64,000 bases of DNA, from assembly GCA_001899635.1 (NCBI GenBank), contig MKVQ01000005.1, positions 496,001 to 560,000 of the forward strand, read 5' to 3'. Each line of letters opens with the position of its first letter. Position 1 is the stretch's first letter. Positions 33,084-41,652 of the stretch are shown in pieces. This DNA comes from Myxococcales bacterium 68-20. Its GTDB lineage: Bacteria; Myxococcota_A; Polyangia; Polyangiales; Polyangiaceae. The translations under genes and the position numbers were made by a program. The notes beneath the pieces were generated by a model. It was not told the DNA's origin. It saw nothing but the letters and a program-made list of their open reading frames with translations, and ran no database searches.

Positions 33084-35134
33084 GGCATCTCGAGGAACGA
33101 AGGCGTCGCGTTCCCGGCGTCGAAGACCACCATCAAATTGCCGCTCATGAGCGACGGGCTGAGCCCTTCGGGCTTCCGCCCCGGGAAGCGCCGCACGAGC
33201 TTGACGTCCAGCTCTCCTCCGCGCGCATCGTCGACGCGCCAGAGCGCTCCCGCTGCGCCATCCGCGGTCGACGGTGTGGAGGCGATGACGAGCGTACCGC
33301 CCATGAACAGGAGCTCCGAGATCCCTCCGGGGACCGCTTTGCCGTCGATCTCGACGTCGACACGAGCGTGCCCCCACGTCGCGATCCCCGCCCGCTCCAG
33401 CTTCCTCGCGCCGCCGACCGTGTCATCGAACAGCGCCTCCGGAGAGGCGACCTTCCAAATCCGCGCGCGCCCTCGCGCGTCGAGCGGTGCCTTCAGGCCG
33501 AAGTAGAGCGCGCCGCCATGAAACGCCATCCCTTCGACGTCGAGGTCCCGCGTGCCCCGCGCCAGGCCGAGGGCCGCGGCGCGCTCGGGCGCAACGTCCA
33601 GCGCCTCGGCGAGATGCACCTCCCCGTCGACGACGAAGCCGCTTCCTGCCGGTCGAAGACGCAAGAGCGCCGATCGAGCGGGCTTGCGTCGACCCTTCGC
33701 GTTGTAGCTCTGGGACGAGAGCACGTAGAGCTCGCCACCATCGCCCGCCGCGATCGACTCGAGGTCGTCGATCGCCGTCACGCCTTTGATCACGATCGGC
33801 GCCGGACCGACCCCACCCGCGGCGTCCATCGAGAAGAGCCACGGTCGTCCTTCGTCCGGGCCATCCTTCGTCCCGGTATCGTCGCTCACAATCAGGTATC
33901 GATTCTCACTCCGTCGAGCGAGGACGCCCGACGGCTCGAAGCGCGTACGTTGCGCGAGGGGCGCCGGGACCGTCATCGGCACCGGCTCGAGCTGCGGAGC
34001 GCCGACGGCTGCCTCCGCGCCGCCGGACCTCTTCGCGACAGGAACCTTGCTGTCGCCCGACGGGAGAGGAGGCGCCGCTCTTCCGTCGAAGGCCACGTCG
34101 AACGCCTCGCCGGCGATGACCTCGAGCGGCGTGTCGACCGAGAGCGTGACCTCGCGCCCCCACATGGGCTGCTTCGGCGTGCCCCAGCAACGCGCCGGGA
34201 GCTCCGATACGATGGGGCCGAGCGTCGCCACGCGCCCCGCGAGGGGTGCGCTCCGCTGGCCACGGACCCACAAGCGCGCAGCGTCACCCGCGCGAATGCC
34301 CAGCGCGCGCCGCTCCGGCACGCAGACGACGACGCGATTGGTCGCGCTCACGAGCTTCACGATCGGCTCGCCCGCCGCCACGGTCTCCCCCGGCTGCTTA
34401 TCGAGCGAGACGACCTTGCCCTTGGCCGTCGCGCGGAGGAGGAGGCTCGAACGCCGCTTCTCCAGCAGCTCGATGCGACGCTGCACGACGAGAAGCTCCG
34501 CATCGAGCTTCGCGAGCGTGGGAGACGCCTTGTCGTCGACTTCGCTCCTCCGGCGCGCGGCGTCGCCGAGCTGCTTCGTGAGCACGCGCAGCGTCCGAGG
34601 CTTCTCGCTCGCCAGCGACGCGAGCTGGGCGCGACGCAGGCTCATCGGCGTGAGCTCGGCGGCCACGGCATGATGCTCGGCAACGAGCTTCGTCACCCGC
34701 TCGATCTCCGCATCGAGCGCGCGCGACTCGGCCGTCAGCCGCATGAGGTCTTCCCGCTCCCGCGCCGTCTCGCGCTCGAGCGTCTCGTGGTCGACGTCGA
34801 GACGACGGCTGAGCGCAGATCGCTCGGCCCGGACGTCGGCTTCGACACGGGTCCTCTCCGCCTGAGCGACGGCGATCTCACCGTCCACCGTGGAAGTGTC
34901 GAGGTCTGCGATGAGCTGGCCCGCCTGCACCTCGTTCCCGACCTCGACATGGAGCGAGGTGACACGTGACGTCTCCAGCGCGGCGATCGTCTCGGGAGCG
35001 CCCTCGGCGAAGCCGGTCAACCCTCCGAGCGCGTCATCCCCGCGCACGGCGGAGGCCAAGGCAAAGGTGCCCACGAGCGTGACGGTCGGAACTACGACGG
35101 ACAGCCTGGCCTTGAGTCGCTTGACGAAGAGCAT
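33071..35134 (-). CDS. HlyD-type adaptor fused to DUF3616-like beta-propeller
   Basis: A 687-residue fusion. Residues 1-30 form a signal or membrane anchor. About 35-340 are a membrane-fusion adaptor: a first lipoyl half (LHVEVGNEVQAGQLIADLD), a long coiled-coil hairpin, a second lipoyl half (GKVVSLDKQPGETVAAGEPIV) and a beta domain. After a short linker, about 385-687 resemble a DUF3616/phytase-like propeller: IDDLESIAAGDGGELYVLSS, KPARSALLRLR, LDVEGMAFHGGALYFGLKAP and GRKPEGLSPS. Such a fusion is unusual and would put a propeller in the periplasm beside the export channel. The start is 11 bp after the DUF4956 gene. Confidence 0.82.
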   Translation of the reverse strand: MLFVKRLKARLSVVVPTVTLVGTFALASAVRGDDALGGLTGFAEGAPETIAALETSRVTSLHVEVGNEVQAGQLIADLDTSTVDGEIAVAQAERTRVEADVRAERSALSRRLDVDHETLERETAREREDLMRLTAESRALDAEIERVTKLVAEHHAVAAELTPMSLRRAQLASLASEKPRTLRVLTKQLGDAARRRSEVDDKASPTLAKLDAELLVVQRRIELLEKRRSSLLLRATAKGKVVSLDKQPGETVAAGEPIVKLVSATNRVVVCVPERRALGIRAGDAARLWVRGQRSAPLAGRVATLGPIVSELPARCWGTPKQPMWGREVTLSVDTPLEVIAGEAFDVAFDGRAAPPLPSGDSKVPVAKRSGGAEAAVGAPQLEPVPMTVPAPLAQRTRFEPSGVLARRSENRYLIVSDDTGTKDGPDEGRPWLFSMDAAGGVGPAPIVIKGVTAIDDLESIAAGDGGELYVLSSQSYNAKGRRKPARSALLRLRPAGSGFVVDGEVHLAEALDVAPERAAALGLARGTRDLDVEGMAFHGGALYFGLKAPLDARGRARIWKVASPEALFDDTVGGARKLERAGIATWGHARVDVEIDGKAVPGGISELLFMGGTLVIASTPSTADGAAGALWRVDDARGGELDVKLVRRFPGRKPEGLSPSLMSGNLMVVFDAGNATPSFLEMPWSR

Positions 35135-35145
35135 GGTTGGTCCGC

Positions 35146-35832
35146 TCACAGGTCGAGGGTCGGCTCCTGGAGAAGCAGGGTGACGTTCTGCACGCCGGGG
35201 ATGCGCTGGAGGCTTTCGACCACCGTCGAGCGCTCTTCCGGCGACCGGGCGGCGATCTGGTAAGCGTGTTCCATCGCGCTGCCCTGCGCGGTCTCGCGCA
35301 AGGTGACGAGGGAGAACGTGCGGCAATGCGTGGAGAGCACACCCGCGATGGCCTCCTGCGTCGAGGTGGACTGCACGGCCACGAAGCGGAGAAGCCCGTC
35401 GGGCTGACGGCGAGCGCCGTAGCCCGTGTGGTGGAGCAGGACGCCACCAACCGCGAACGTCGCCGTGCCGACGATGGCCGTCACATAGGCAAGGGTCCCG
35501 CAGGCAAAGCCGACGCCCAGCGCGGCGAACACAAAGATGATGTCGCGCGGGTCGCGCATGCTCGTCCGGAAGCGCACGGCGGAGAGGCCCGCCGCGACGC
35601 CGATGCCGGCCGCGATGCTCCCGCTCACGGCGAGCATCAGCATGCACGACACGACGCTCCCCATCGCCATGGCATGCACCGTTGCGCGCGAGTAGGAGAG
35701 CCCGCGGAACGTCATCATGTAGACCGCAGCGACCACCTGGCCGAGCCCGAACGCGAGCAGCATCGCGAAGACGACCTTGCGCCAGACGAGTGGGTCCGCT
35801 GCGGAGGAGAGCTCGGCGAGCTCCTGCATCAC
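35146..35832 (-). CDS. DUF4956 multi-span membrane protein
   Basis: A 228-residue inner-membrane protein with four or five spans (VFAMLLAFGLGQVVAAVYM, MAMGSVVSCMLMLAVSG, ASGLAAVRF-type turn, IFVFAALGVGFACGTLAYV, AIVGTATFAVGGVLL). It carries the DUF4956 hallmark SAVRFRTSMRDPRDIIF between spans and a soluble C-terminal ferredoxin-like regulatory tail (STVVESLQRIPGVQNVTLLL). DUF4956 genes are known to neighbour VTC polyphosphate polymerases. Its ATG overlaps the VTC stop by 4 bases, so the two are translationally coupled; probably a polymer-transport or anchor partner, by inference. Confidence 0.85.
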   Translation of the reverse strand: MMQELAELSSAADPLVWRKVVFAMLLAFGLGQVVAAVYMMTFRGLSYSRATVHAMAMGSVVSCMLMLAVSGSIAAGIGVAAGLSAVRFRTSMRDPRDIIFVFAALGVGFACGTLAYVTAIVGTATFAVGGVLLHHTGYGARRQPDGLLRFVAVQSTSTQEAIAGVLSTHCRTFSLVTLRETAQGSAMEHAYQIAARSPEERSTVVESLQRIPGVQNVTLLLQEPTLDL

Positions 35833-36671
35833 ACCGACCCCGGCGGAAGCGCGGTCGCGGTGCGGTCGGCGCTCGGGAGGGTGAGCTCGTTACGAAGCCC
35901 GTAGCAGTACTTCGAGAACGACCAGCGTACGAGCTCGAGGCTCCGCACCATGGCGTGCATCCACACCGGAGGCCTCCGCTCGAACTTCAGCTCGAGGACC
36001 GTGACCGGCTCCGAGGTCTGCGTCTGCACCACGTGATCGATGGAACGCCAGTGCCGGTCATCGGTCTCGAGGTCGAGCGTCGTCCTCGACTGGACGCGGA
36101 TCTTCCTATCGAACGTGAGCCGCGCATAGGAGTCGACCTCGCTCACGTATGCCTCGCGCTCGTACTCGACGATGAGGACTGGCTCCAGATGATGCGCGAG
36201 CACCTTCGATGCAAACGCACGGACACCGGTTCGGCTCCGCTCCGGCAATGCCTCGAGGATGCCGCCGTCACCATCGATCGCCTCACGCCAGCGATCCCCC
36301 GGCACCGGCGCACGGGACTTCACGATCACATCGAGAACGCGCTGCTTCACCTCGAGGAAGTACGGGCTTGTGGCGCCCGGGTACATGCGCACACGAGCCT
36401 TGAAGCGACGCCCCTGCTCGCGATCGTTCGCCATGTACAGATCGAGCGCCGGCGTGTCGAAATAGAGAGACCGAATCGCGTATGCGCCATCCTCTCGCGC
36501 ATAGCCATCGAGCCGCGAAGTCGAACGCGCGAAGCTCCGGATCTCGGGCACCACCCGCTCCGGGATCAAGAACTTGTGCTCGTAGCGCTCGATGACATCC
36601 ATCGTCTTGTCTACGAACTCGAGCAACACCCGCGCCCGTGTTTCCAGTTCGTCACCGAAGCGGTCCGACAT
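35829..36671 (-). CDS. VTC-domain polyphosphate polymerase
   Basis: A 280-residue VTC-domain protein of the triphosphate-tunnel fold; in yeast Vtc4 this domain makes polyphosphate from ATP. Expected tunnel residues are visible: ERYEHKFLIPE, RSLYFDTPALDLY, GRRFKARVRMY, PYFLEVKQRVLD with KSRAPV, VEYEREAYV, ARLTFDRKIRV and VLELKFERRPPVW. No signal or membrane span is present, so it acts in the cytoplasm, presumably at the membrane with its DUF4956 partner. ATG 36671 is preferred; a GTG a few codons upstream is possible. It is 77 bp after the SdiA-regulated-like lipoprotein gene. Confidence 0.87.
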   Translation of the reverse strand: MSDRFGDELETRARVLLEFVDKTMDVIERYEHKFLIPERVVPEIRSFARSTSRLDGYAREDGAYAIRSLYFDTPALDLYMANDREQGRRFKARVRMYPGATSPYFLEVKQRVLDVIVKSRAPVPGDRWREAIDGDGGILEALPERSRTGVRAFASKVLAHHLEPVLIVEYEREAYVSEVDSYARLTFDRKIRVQSRTTLDLETDDRHWRSIDHVVQTQTSEPVTVLELKFERRPPVWMHAMVRSLELVRWSFSKYCYGLRNELTLPSADRTATALPPGSV

Positions 36672-36748
36672 CGTGACCGAAGCGATCGCCGCCCCCTCGA
36701 TTCGCAACGCGGGGCGCCGTAACGCACGGCGCGACTCACGGGAGCGGC

Positions 36749-37651
36749 TCACGGAAGCGCGAATACGTGGACCGCCTCGCCTTTGCCGCACCCGCTGTCG
36801 CCCTTCGAACGATCGGACGCCATGCCCAGCGTCGTTCGATCGATGAACGTCACCCCCTCGAGGGAGCAGTACTTCGTGCCGTCTCCGGCCTTCGGAAACC
36901 CGTAGACGATGCCCGGGCCGGTGATCGCGAGCGGCCGCGTGGTCAACGTGCCGAGCCACAGCGCCGCGCTCTCCTGCGAAAGGACCGCAATCCGGTAGGC
37001 CCCATCCGATTCGGGAATCACGGCGACGTCGGAGAAGTCGTCGAAGGCCGCAAGCGCCGGGAGGGAGAGCGTCGCCTCGGTCACCCAGGAGCCACCTTCG
37101 TGACGCAGAGCTTTGAGGACACCGAGGTCCGGGCCGCCCCCACGGTTGCCACACGCCTTCTCCTCACACAGCACGAGGAGCCGCTCGAGGTCATCGAGCC
37201 ACACGATGCCTTCGAGGCCCTTGTCACCGGTGAACGCGACGTCACTGGGTTCCGTCGCGACGAGCGCGCCCTCATCGTCGAGCGAGACGATCACGCCGCG
37301 AGCGCCGGCTCCCATCTCCTTCACGACGTAGGTCCGAGGCACAGGGCGTGTCGCGATCGTGATCCCTTCGTATTGCGAGTCGGACTTCGCCCCTGGACCG
37401 AGCGTGCCGGAGGAGAGCGCGAGATCGACGTCTGCGACGCGAGTGCTGTTGTCGAAGACGAGACGGAGGCTTCCGTTCCGGAGCGCGATACCGCTCGCCT
37501 CGTAGCGCCCTTCGGAAGGGAGAACTTGCGAGAGGCTCTTTTCGCGAAGGAGCGTCAGTGTGCCGGACGTCGTGTTCTCGCGCTCCGTGTTTGCGTCACT
37601 GCAGGAAGCGACGAGCACCAAGGCGGTGAACCAGAAGATTCGCGTGTGCAT
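36749..37651 (-). CDS. SdiA-regulated/phytase-like propeller lipoprotein
   Basis: A 300-residue lipoprotein; signal ends VASC. The repeating blades SGIALRNGSLRLVFDN, YEGITIATRPVPRTYVVKE, KGLEGIVWLDDLERLLVLCEE, DDFSDVAVIPES and YCSLEGVTFIDRTTLGMASD match the SdiA-regulated/esterase-like propeller group, related to the C-terminal half of the HlyD fusion three genes downstream. It heads the minus-strand block with VTC and CotH. Possible roles are sensing or hydrolysing a phosphorylated compound; no catalytic residue can be assigned. The 59 bp upstream of the ATG must hold a promoter for it and for the divergent lamin-tail gene. Confidence 0.72.
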   Translation of the reverse strand: MHTRIFWFTALVLVASCSDANTERENTTSGTLTLLREKSLSQVLPSEGRYEASGIALRNGSLRLVFDNSTRVADVDLALSSGTLGPGAKSDSQYEGITIATRPVPRTYVVKEMGAGARGVIVSLDDEGALVATEPSDVAFTGDKGLEGIVWLDDLERLLVLCEEKACGNRGGGPDLGVLKALRHEGGSWVTEATLSLPALAAFDDFSDVAVIPESDGAYRIAVLSQESAALWLGTLTTRPLAITGPGIVYGFPKAGDGTKYCSLEGVTFIDRTTLGMASDRSKGDSGCGKGEAVHVFALP

Positions 37652-37710
37652 TCCGGATGAGGCCCGACGACCTATGGCATCGAACGCGATCGATACCCAG
37701 GTTGCGGAGC

Positions 37711-38376
37711 ATGCGTACGCTAACCATCGTCTCGCTTCTGTGCGCCTGGGCCTGTGCGTGTGGAGGCTCGGACTCCTCTCCATCCGCCGGGTCGAAGAAC
37801 CAACAGCCGGCCGACACGAACGTCGAAGGGGAAAAGCCCGGGACGGAGCGGCGCGACGCGGCGAGCAGTGCCGGAGCGAGCGCCGCAGCGCTCGACGTCG
37901 TCTTCAACGAGGTCGCATCGGTCGGCGCCTCGGAGTGGATCGAGCTCGCGAACAAGGGCAAGGTGGCCGTCGACCTCGGCGACTACTACGTCGCCGACTC
38001 CGACAAGACGACGCAGGAGCCGAAGAAGCGCGACGCCATGAGGTTCCCGGCGGGAACATCGGTCGGCCCGGGCGGTCGGCTCTTGATCCTGACATCGAAG
38101 AAGACCGGCACCGTCGGCCCGCACCCGAAGGCGGACTGTCTACCCGACGGCCCCGACACCTGCTTCTTCGCCTCCTTCGGCTTGAGCGCCACGACGGGCG
38201 AGCCGGTTCATCTCCTCGCCCCGGACGGCTCGGTCGTCACGTCGACCGCGCTCCCGAAGAAGCTGAGCGCCGACGCGGGCGGATCGACGGCCGAGACCTC
38301 GTGTCGGCTCCCCGATCTCACGGGGGACTTCGCGGTGTGCGCGCCGACGCCGGGCCAACCTAACCGCGCGCCATGA
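37711..38376 (+). CDS. Lamin-tail-domain lipoprotein
   Basis: A 221-residue lipoprotein (signal ends ACAC) with a 45-residue linker and a lamin-tail domain beginning LDVVFNEVASVGASEWIELANKG, shown as VVFNEVASVG and EWIELANKG, followed by VDLGDYYVADSD and FPAGTSVGPGGRLLIL. Lamin-tail domains often accompany CotH kinases in secreted proteins, and this gene sits divergently at the head of a CotH/VTC block with only 59 bp between starts. It may be a surface partner or substrate of that system; this is inference. Confidence 0.78.
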   Translation: MRTLTIVSLLCAWACACGGSDSSPSAGSKNQQPADTNVEGEKPGTERRDAASSAGASAAALDVVFNEVASVGASEWIELANKGKVAVDLGDYYVADSDKTTQEPKKRDAMRFPAGTSVGPGGRLLILTSKKTGTVGPHPKADCLPDGPDTCFFASFGLSATTGEPVHLLAPDGSVVTSTALPKKLSADAGGSTAETSCRLPDLTGDFAVCAPTPGQPNRAP

Positions 38377-38422
38377 TCGTGCGCGGATCCATGCGGACCG
38401 CCGCGCAGCACGAAAAGGAGAA

Positions 38423-38461
38423 GGCCGGCGACCGCTCGTGGTGTCGAGCGGAGCGCCGGCC
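38423..38461. terminator. Convergent-gene hairpin between lamin-tail gene and hppA
   Basis: GGCCGGCG-A-CCGCTC pairs with GAGCGG-AG-CGCCGGCC around an 8-base loop, in the spacer between the two convergent stops. It is followed on the plus strand by CTCTT and on the minus strand by TTCTCCTTTT, so it could act in both directions. Confidence 0.6.
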
Positions 38462-38481
38462 CTCTTCGGGTCATCGACCGC

Positions 38482-41079
38482 TCAGGCTCGGGCCTTCGCG
38501 GGCTTCTTCTCGCCGTGCACCGCTTCGCCGCCGCCTGCGTTGATGCGCATGCCGTAGAAGGAGCGGTAGACGAACACGAGGGAGAGGCCGAAGAAGACGG
38601 CCGCGAGGACCGTCGGCAACGAGCCGCCGCCGTACTTCATCTGCTCCGCGAGCTCGACGGCGAGGAGGCCGAAGAGCGTCGTGAACTTGATGACGGGGTT
38701 GAGCGCGACGCTCGACGTGTCCTTGAACGGATCGCCGACGGTGTCGCCGACGACGGTGGCGTCGTGCAGCGGGGTCCCCTTCGCCTTCAGCTCGACCTCG
38801 ACGATCTTCTTCGCGTTGTCCCAGGCGCCGCCGGCGTTGGCCATGAAGAGCGCCTGGAAGAGACCGAAGAGCGCGATGCCGATGAGGTAGCCGATGAAGA
38901 AGTACGAGTCGTAGAACGCGAAGGCGAGCGTGCTGAAGAAGATCGTGAGGAAGATGTTGAACATCCCCTTCTGCGCGTAGACGGTGCAGATCTCGACGAC
39001 CTTCTTCGAGTCCTCGATCGACGCCTTCTCGACGCCCTCGAGCTTGATGTTCGCCTTGATGAACTCGACCGCGCGGTACGCGCCGGTGGTGACGGCCTGA
39101 GTCGACGCGCCCGTGAACCAGTAGATCACGGAGCCGCCGGCGATGAGGCCGAGGAGGAACGGCGGATAGAGCAGCGAGATCTTGTCCGTGTTCTGGCTGA
39201 AGCCGGCGGTCAGAGCGACGATGATCGCGAAGATCATCGTCGTCGCGCCGACGACGGCAGTGCCGATGAGGACGGGCTTTGCAGTGGCCTTGAACGTGTT
39301 GCCGGCGCCGTCATTCTCCTCGAGGAAGTGCTTCGCCTTCTCGAAGGCGGGCTCGAAGCCGAACTCCTTCTTCACGATCGACTTGATGTCCGGGATGCCC
39401 TCGATGACGGAGAGCTCGTAGACGCTCTGCGCGTTGTCGGTGACGGGCCCGTACGAGTCGACGGCGATCGTAACCGGGCCCATGCCGAGGAAGCCGAAGG
39501 CGACGAGACCGAACGCGAAGACCGCGGACGGGTCGAACGTGCCGATCATCATGACCTGCCCGACGCCCTCCATGGCCACCATGTACGCCGTGCCCATGAG
39601 ACCGATGAGCACGATCCCCATCCAATACGCGCTGAAGTTTCCGGCCGTGAGACCGGAGAGGATGTTGAGCGAGGGGCCACCCTCCTTCGAGGAGATGACG
39701 ACCTCCTTCACGTGCCCCGACTCGACCGAGGTGAAGACCTTGATGAGCTCGGGGATGATCGCGCCGGCTGCGGTGCCGCACGTGATGATGATGGACAGCT
39801 TCCACCAGAGGGACTGGTCAGTGATTCCCACCATCTGGCCCGCCTGGCGAGCCGCGGCGAGCTCCTCGGCCGTCATGCCGGGAATGAGCTCCTTCGACAC
39901 GATGAACGTGAGGATGACCGAGACGATCGACGTGATGATGACGAGCTGCGTGAGCGGCTGCTCGAAGTTCATCTTGTCGGCGTTGCCGAACTTGGCACGC
40001 GCGAGCGCGTCGTTGATGAAGTACGAGACGACGCTCGCGAGCACCATGACGATGCGCATGACGAAGATCCAGACGAGGAGCTGGACCTGCACCGTCGGGT
40101 TCTTGACCGCTAGGAGGATGAACGAGATCAGCGCGACGCCGGTGACGCCGTAGGTCTCGAAGCCGTCGGCCGACGGACCGACCGAGTCGCCGGCATTGTC
40201 GCCGGTGCAGTCGGCGATCACGCCGGGGTTACGCGCGTCGTCTTCCTTGATCTTGAAGACGATCTTCATCAGGTCCGAGCCGATGTCGGCGATCTTCGTG
40301 AAGATACCGCCGGCGATGCGGAGCGCAGAGGCGCCGAGCGATTCGCCGATGGCAAAGCCGATGAAGCACGGGCCCGCGTAGTCACCGGGGATGAAGAGGA
40401 GGATGGCGAGCATCAGCATGAGCTCGACCGAGATGAGCAGCATGCCGATGCTCATGCCCGCCTTGAGCGGGATGGCGTAGCAGGGGAACGGCTTGCCCTT
40501 CAGCGCGGCGAACGCGGTGCGCGAGTTGGCGAACGTGTTCACGCGGATGCCGAACCACGCCACCGCGCAGGAGCCGGCGATGCCGATGAGGCTGAAGGCG
40601 AGGATGATGGCGACGTTCAGCGCCTTGCCTTCGGCGAAGTAGTGCTGCGCGACGCCGAAGTAGTAGACGATGATCGCCCCGATGAACGCCTCGAGGATCA
40701 AGATGAACTTGACCTGAGTGACGAGGTACGTCTTGCACGTCTCGTAGATCAGCTCGCTGATCTCGAGCATCGATTTGTGGACCGGCAGGTTCTTGAGCTG
40801 GGTGTAGATCATGAACCCGAACACCATCCCGAGCGCGGCGACGACGAGGCCGACGTGCAGAAGGGACGCGCCGGACATGGTGCCCAGGAACTTCGCGATC
40901 GCAGGATCGGCGAGATTCGGGACGACGAGGTTGGCCTCGCCGCCGTGATGCGGTGCCGTGCCGCTCGCCTGCGCCGCATCGGTCGCGTGCTGGGCAAGAG
41001 CCGTGATTGGATAAATGAGAGTGAACAGCAATGCGCTGACTCGCAGCAGCCAGCGGCTTCTGTGCATTCGCGACATCAT
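38482..41079 (-). CDS. hppA: Membrane-bound ion-translocating pyrophosphatase (divergent type)
   Basis: Multi-span proton- or sodium-pumping pyrophosphatase, 865 aa, longer than the usual 650-750. It has an N-terminal signal-like span and a His/Ala-rich loop. The PPi-binding region reads VIADCTGDNAGDSVGPSADGFETYG in two adjoining blocks (IADCTGDNAGDSVGPSADG, FETYG) and the second is DTVGDPFKDTSSVALNP, with the metal-binding Asp residues kept. The CTGDNAGDSVGPS form differs from the common DNVGDNVGDCAG and fits a divergent subgroup reported to contain Na+-regulated proton pumps. Ala in TQAVTTG suggests the K+-dependent lineage, tentatively. ATGATG gives two possible starts. Confidence 0.93.
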   Translation of the reverse strand: MMSRMHRSRWLLRVSALLFTLIYPITALAQHATDAAQASGTAPHHGGEANLVVPNLADPAIAKFLGTMSGASLLHVGLVVAALGMVFGFMIYTQLKNLPVHKSMLEISELIYETCKTYLVTQVKFILILEAFIGAIIVYYFGVAQHYFAEGKALNVAIILAFSLIGIAGSCAVAWFGIRVNTFANSRTAFAALKGKPFPCYAIPLKAGMSIGMLLISVELMLMLAILLFIPGDYAGPCFIGFAIGESLGASALRIAGGIFTKIADIGSDLMKIVFKIKEDDARNPGVIADCTGDNAGDSVGPSADGFETYGVTGVALISFILLAVKNPTVQVQLLVWIFVMRIVMVLASVVSYFINDALARAKFGNADKMNFEQPLTQLVIITSIVSVILTFIVSKELIPGMTAEELAAARQAGQMVGITDQSLWWKLSIIITCGTAAGAIIPELIKVFTSVESGHVKEVVISSKEGGPSLNILSGLTAGNFSAYWMGIVLIGLMGTAYMVAMEGVGQVMMIGTFDPSAVFAFGLVAFGFLGMGPVTIAVDSYGPVTDNAQSVYELSVIEGIPDIKSIVKKEFGFEPAFEKAKHFLEENDGAGNTFKATAKPVLIGTAVVGATTMIFAIIVALTAGFSQNTDKISLLYPPFLLGLIAGGSVIYWFTGASTQAVTTGAYRAVEFIKANIKLEGVEKASIEDSKKVVEICTVYAQKGMFNIFLTIFFSTLAFAFYDSYFFIGYLIGIALFGLFQALFMANAGGAWDNAKKIVEVELKAKGTPLHDATVVGDTVGDPFKDTSSVALNPVIKFTTLFGLLAVELAEQMKYGGGSLPTVLAAVFFGLSLVFVYRSFYGMRINAGGGEAVHGEKKPAKARA

Positions 41080-41652
41080 GGACCGAGTCCTCTCCGAGTT
41101 TGGTGAGCTCGATTCAGGACTTTGCGATCTCCGTCCCTATCGAGCCCAGCGACTCGAGGGGTTGGCCGCCCCCCGCCCCCTCCCCGTTGTCAGCGGGGTT
41201 TTTGCGCAGTGGCGCTTCAGCTCGCCTCGCCCCCTAGCGCCGCCTTCATCGGAAAACGGCGATACGAGGTGACTTCCTCATACCATGGTCGGGCTTATGT
41301 CGGAAACGCTACGGCTCGAGGCGATTCGAGGCTCGCGCGGCGGATATCCACACCAGGCCCGAAGCGCAGTCATCGAATTGATATTTCGATAATTTCTAGA
41401 GCCCACTCCGGGCACGCGAGCGTGCCGCACCGCCGAATGGGCGCGCCGATCCGAACACCTGCAATCGTCTGCATGCTCGCACGCCGATTCCAGATTCGAA
41501 CGACCGAACGGCCGGCGACGGCGCGCCAGTCGAGGACGCAACGACGGCGCGAGGCGGAGCGATCAACGTCGGCGTCGGACGTCGCGGTCACTCCGCTCGG
41601 ACGGACCACCCGGAGCCGATACACGAGGCGATCGGCTCCTTCGTGGCGAAGG
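41080..41652. other. 573-bp gene-free spacer upstream of hppA
   Basis: No supported gene lies here. The stretch holds the hppA leader (AGAGGA near its ATG), a small hairpin with T-run at 41182-41203, and an A/T-rich island at 41370-41400 with the inverted repeat ATCGAA-N7-TTCGAT (41372-41390) that could be an operator or promoter. I looked for a fluoride-riboswitch pattern in the hppA leader and did not find it. Confidence 0.5.
41182..41203 (+). terminator. Small hairpin with T-run in the hppA upstream region
   Basis: CCCCG-TTGTCAG-CGGGG followed by TTTTT reads as an intrinsic terminator on the plus strand, although no plus-strand gene precedes it (only hppA antisense). It may end an antisense or divergent transcript. 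Confidence 0.4.

Noticed and set aside
41080-41205. Fluoride or other riboswitch in the hppA leader
   Set aside because: The expected conserved blocks were not found in the minus-strand leader.
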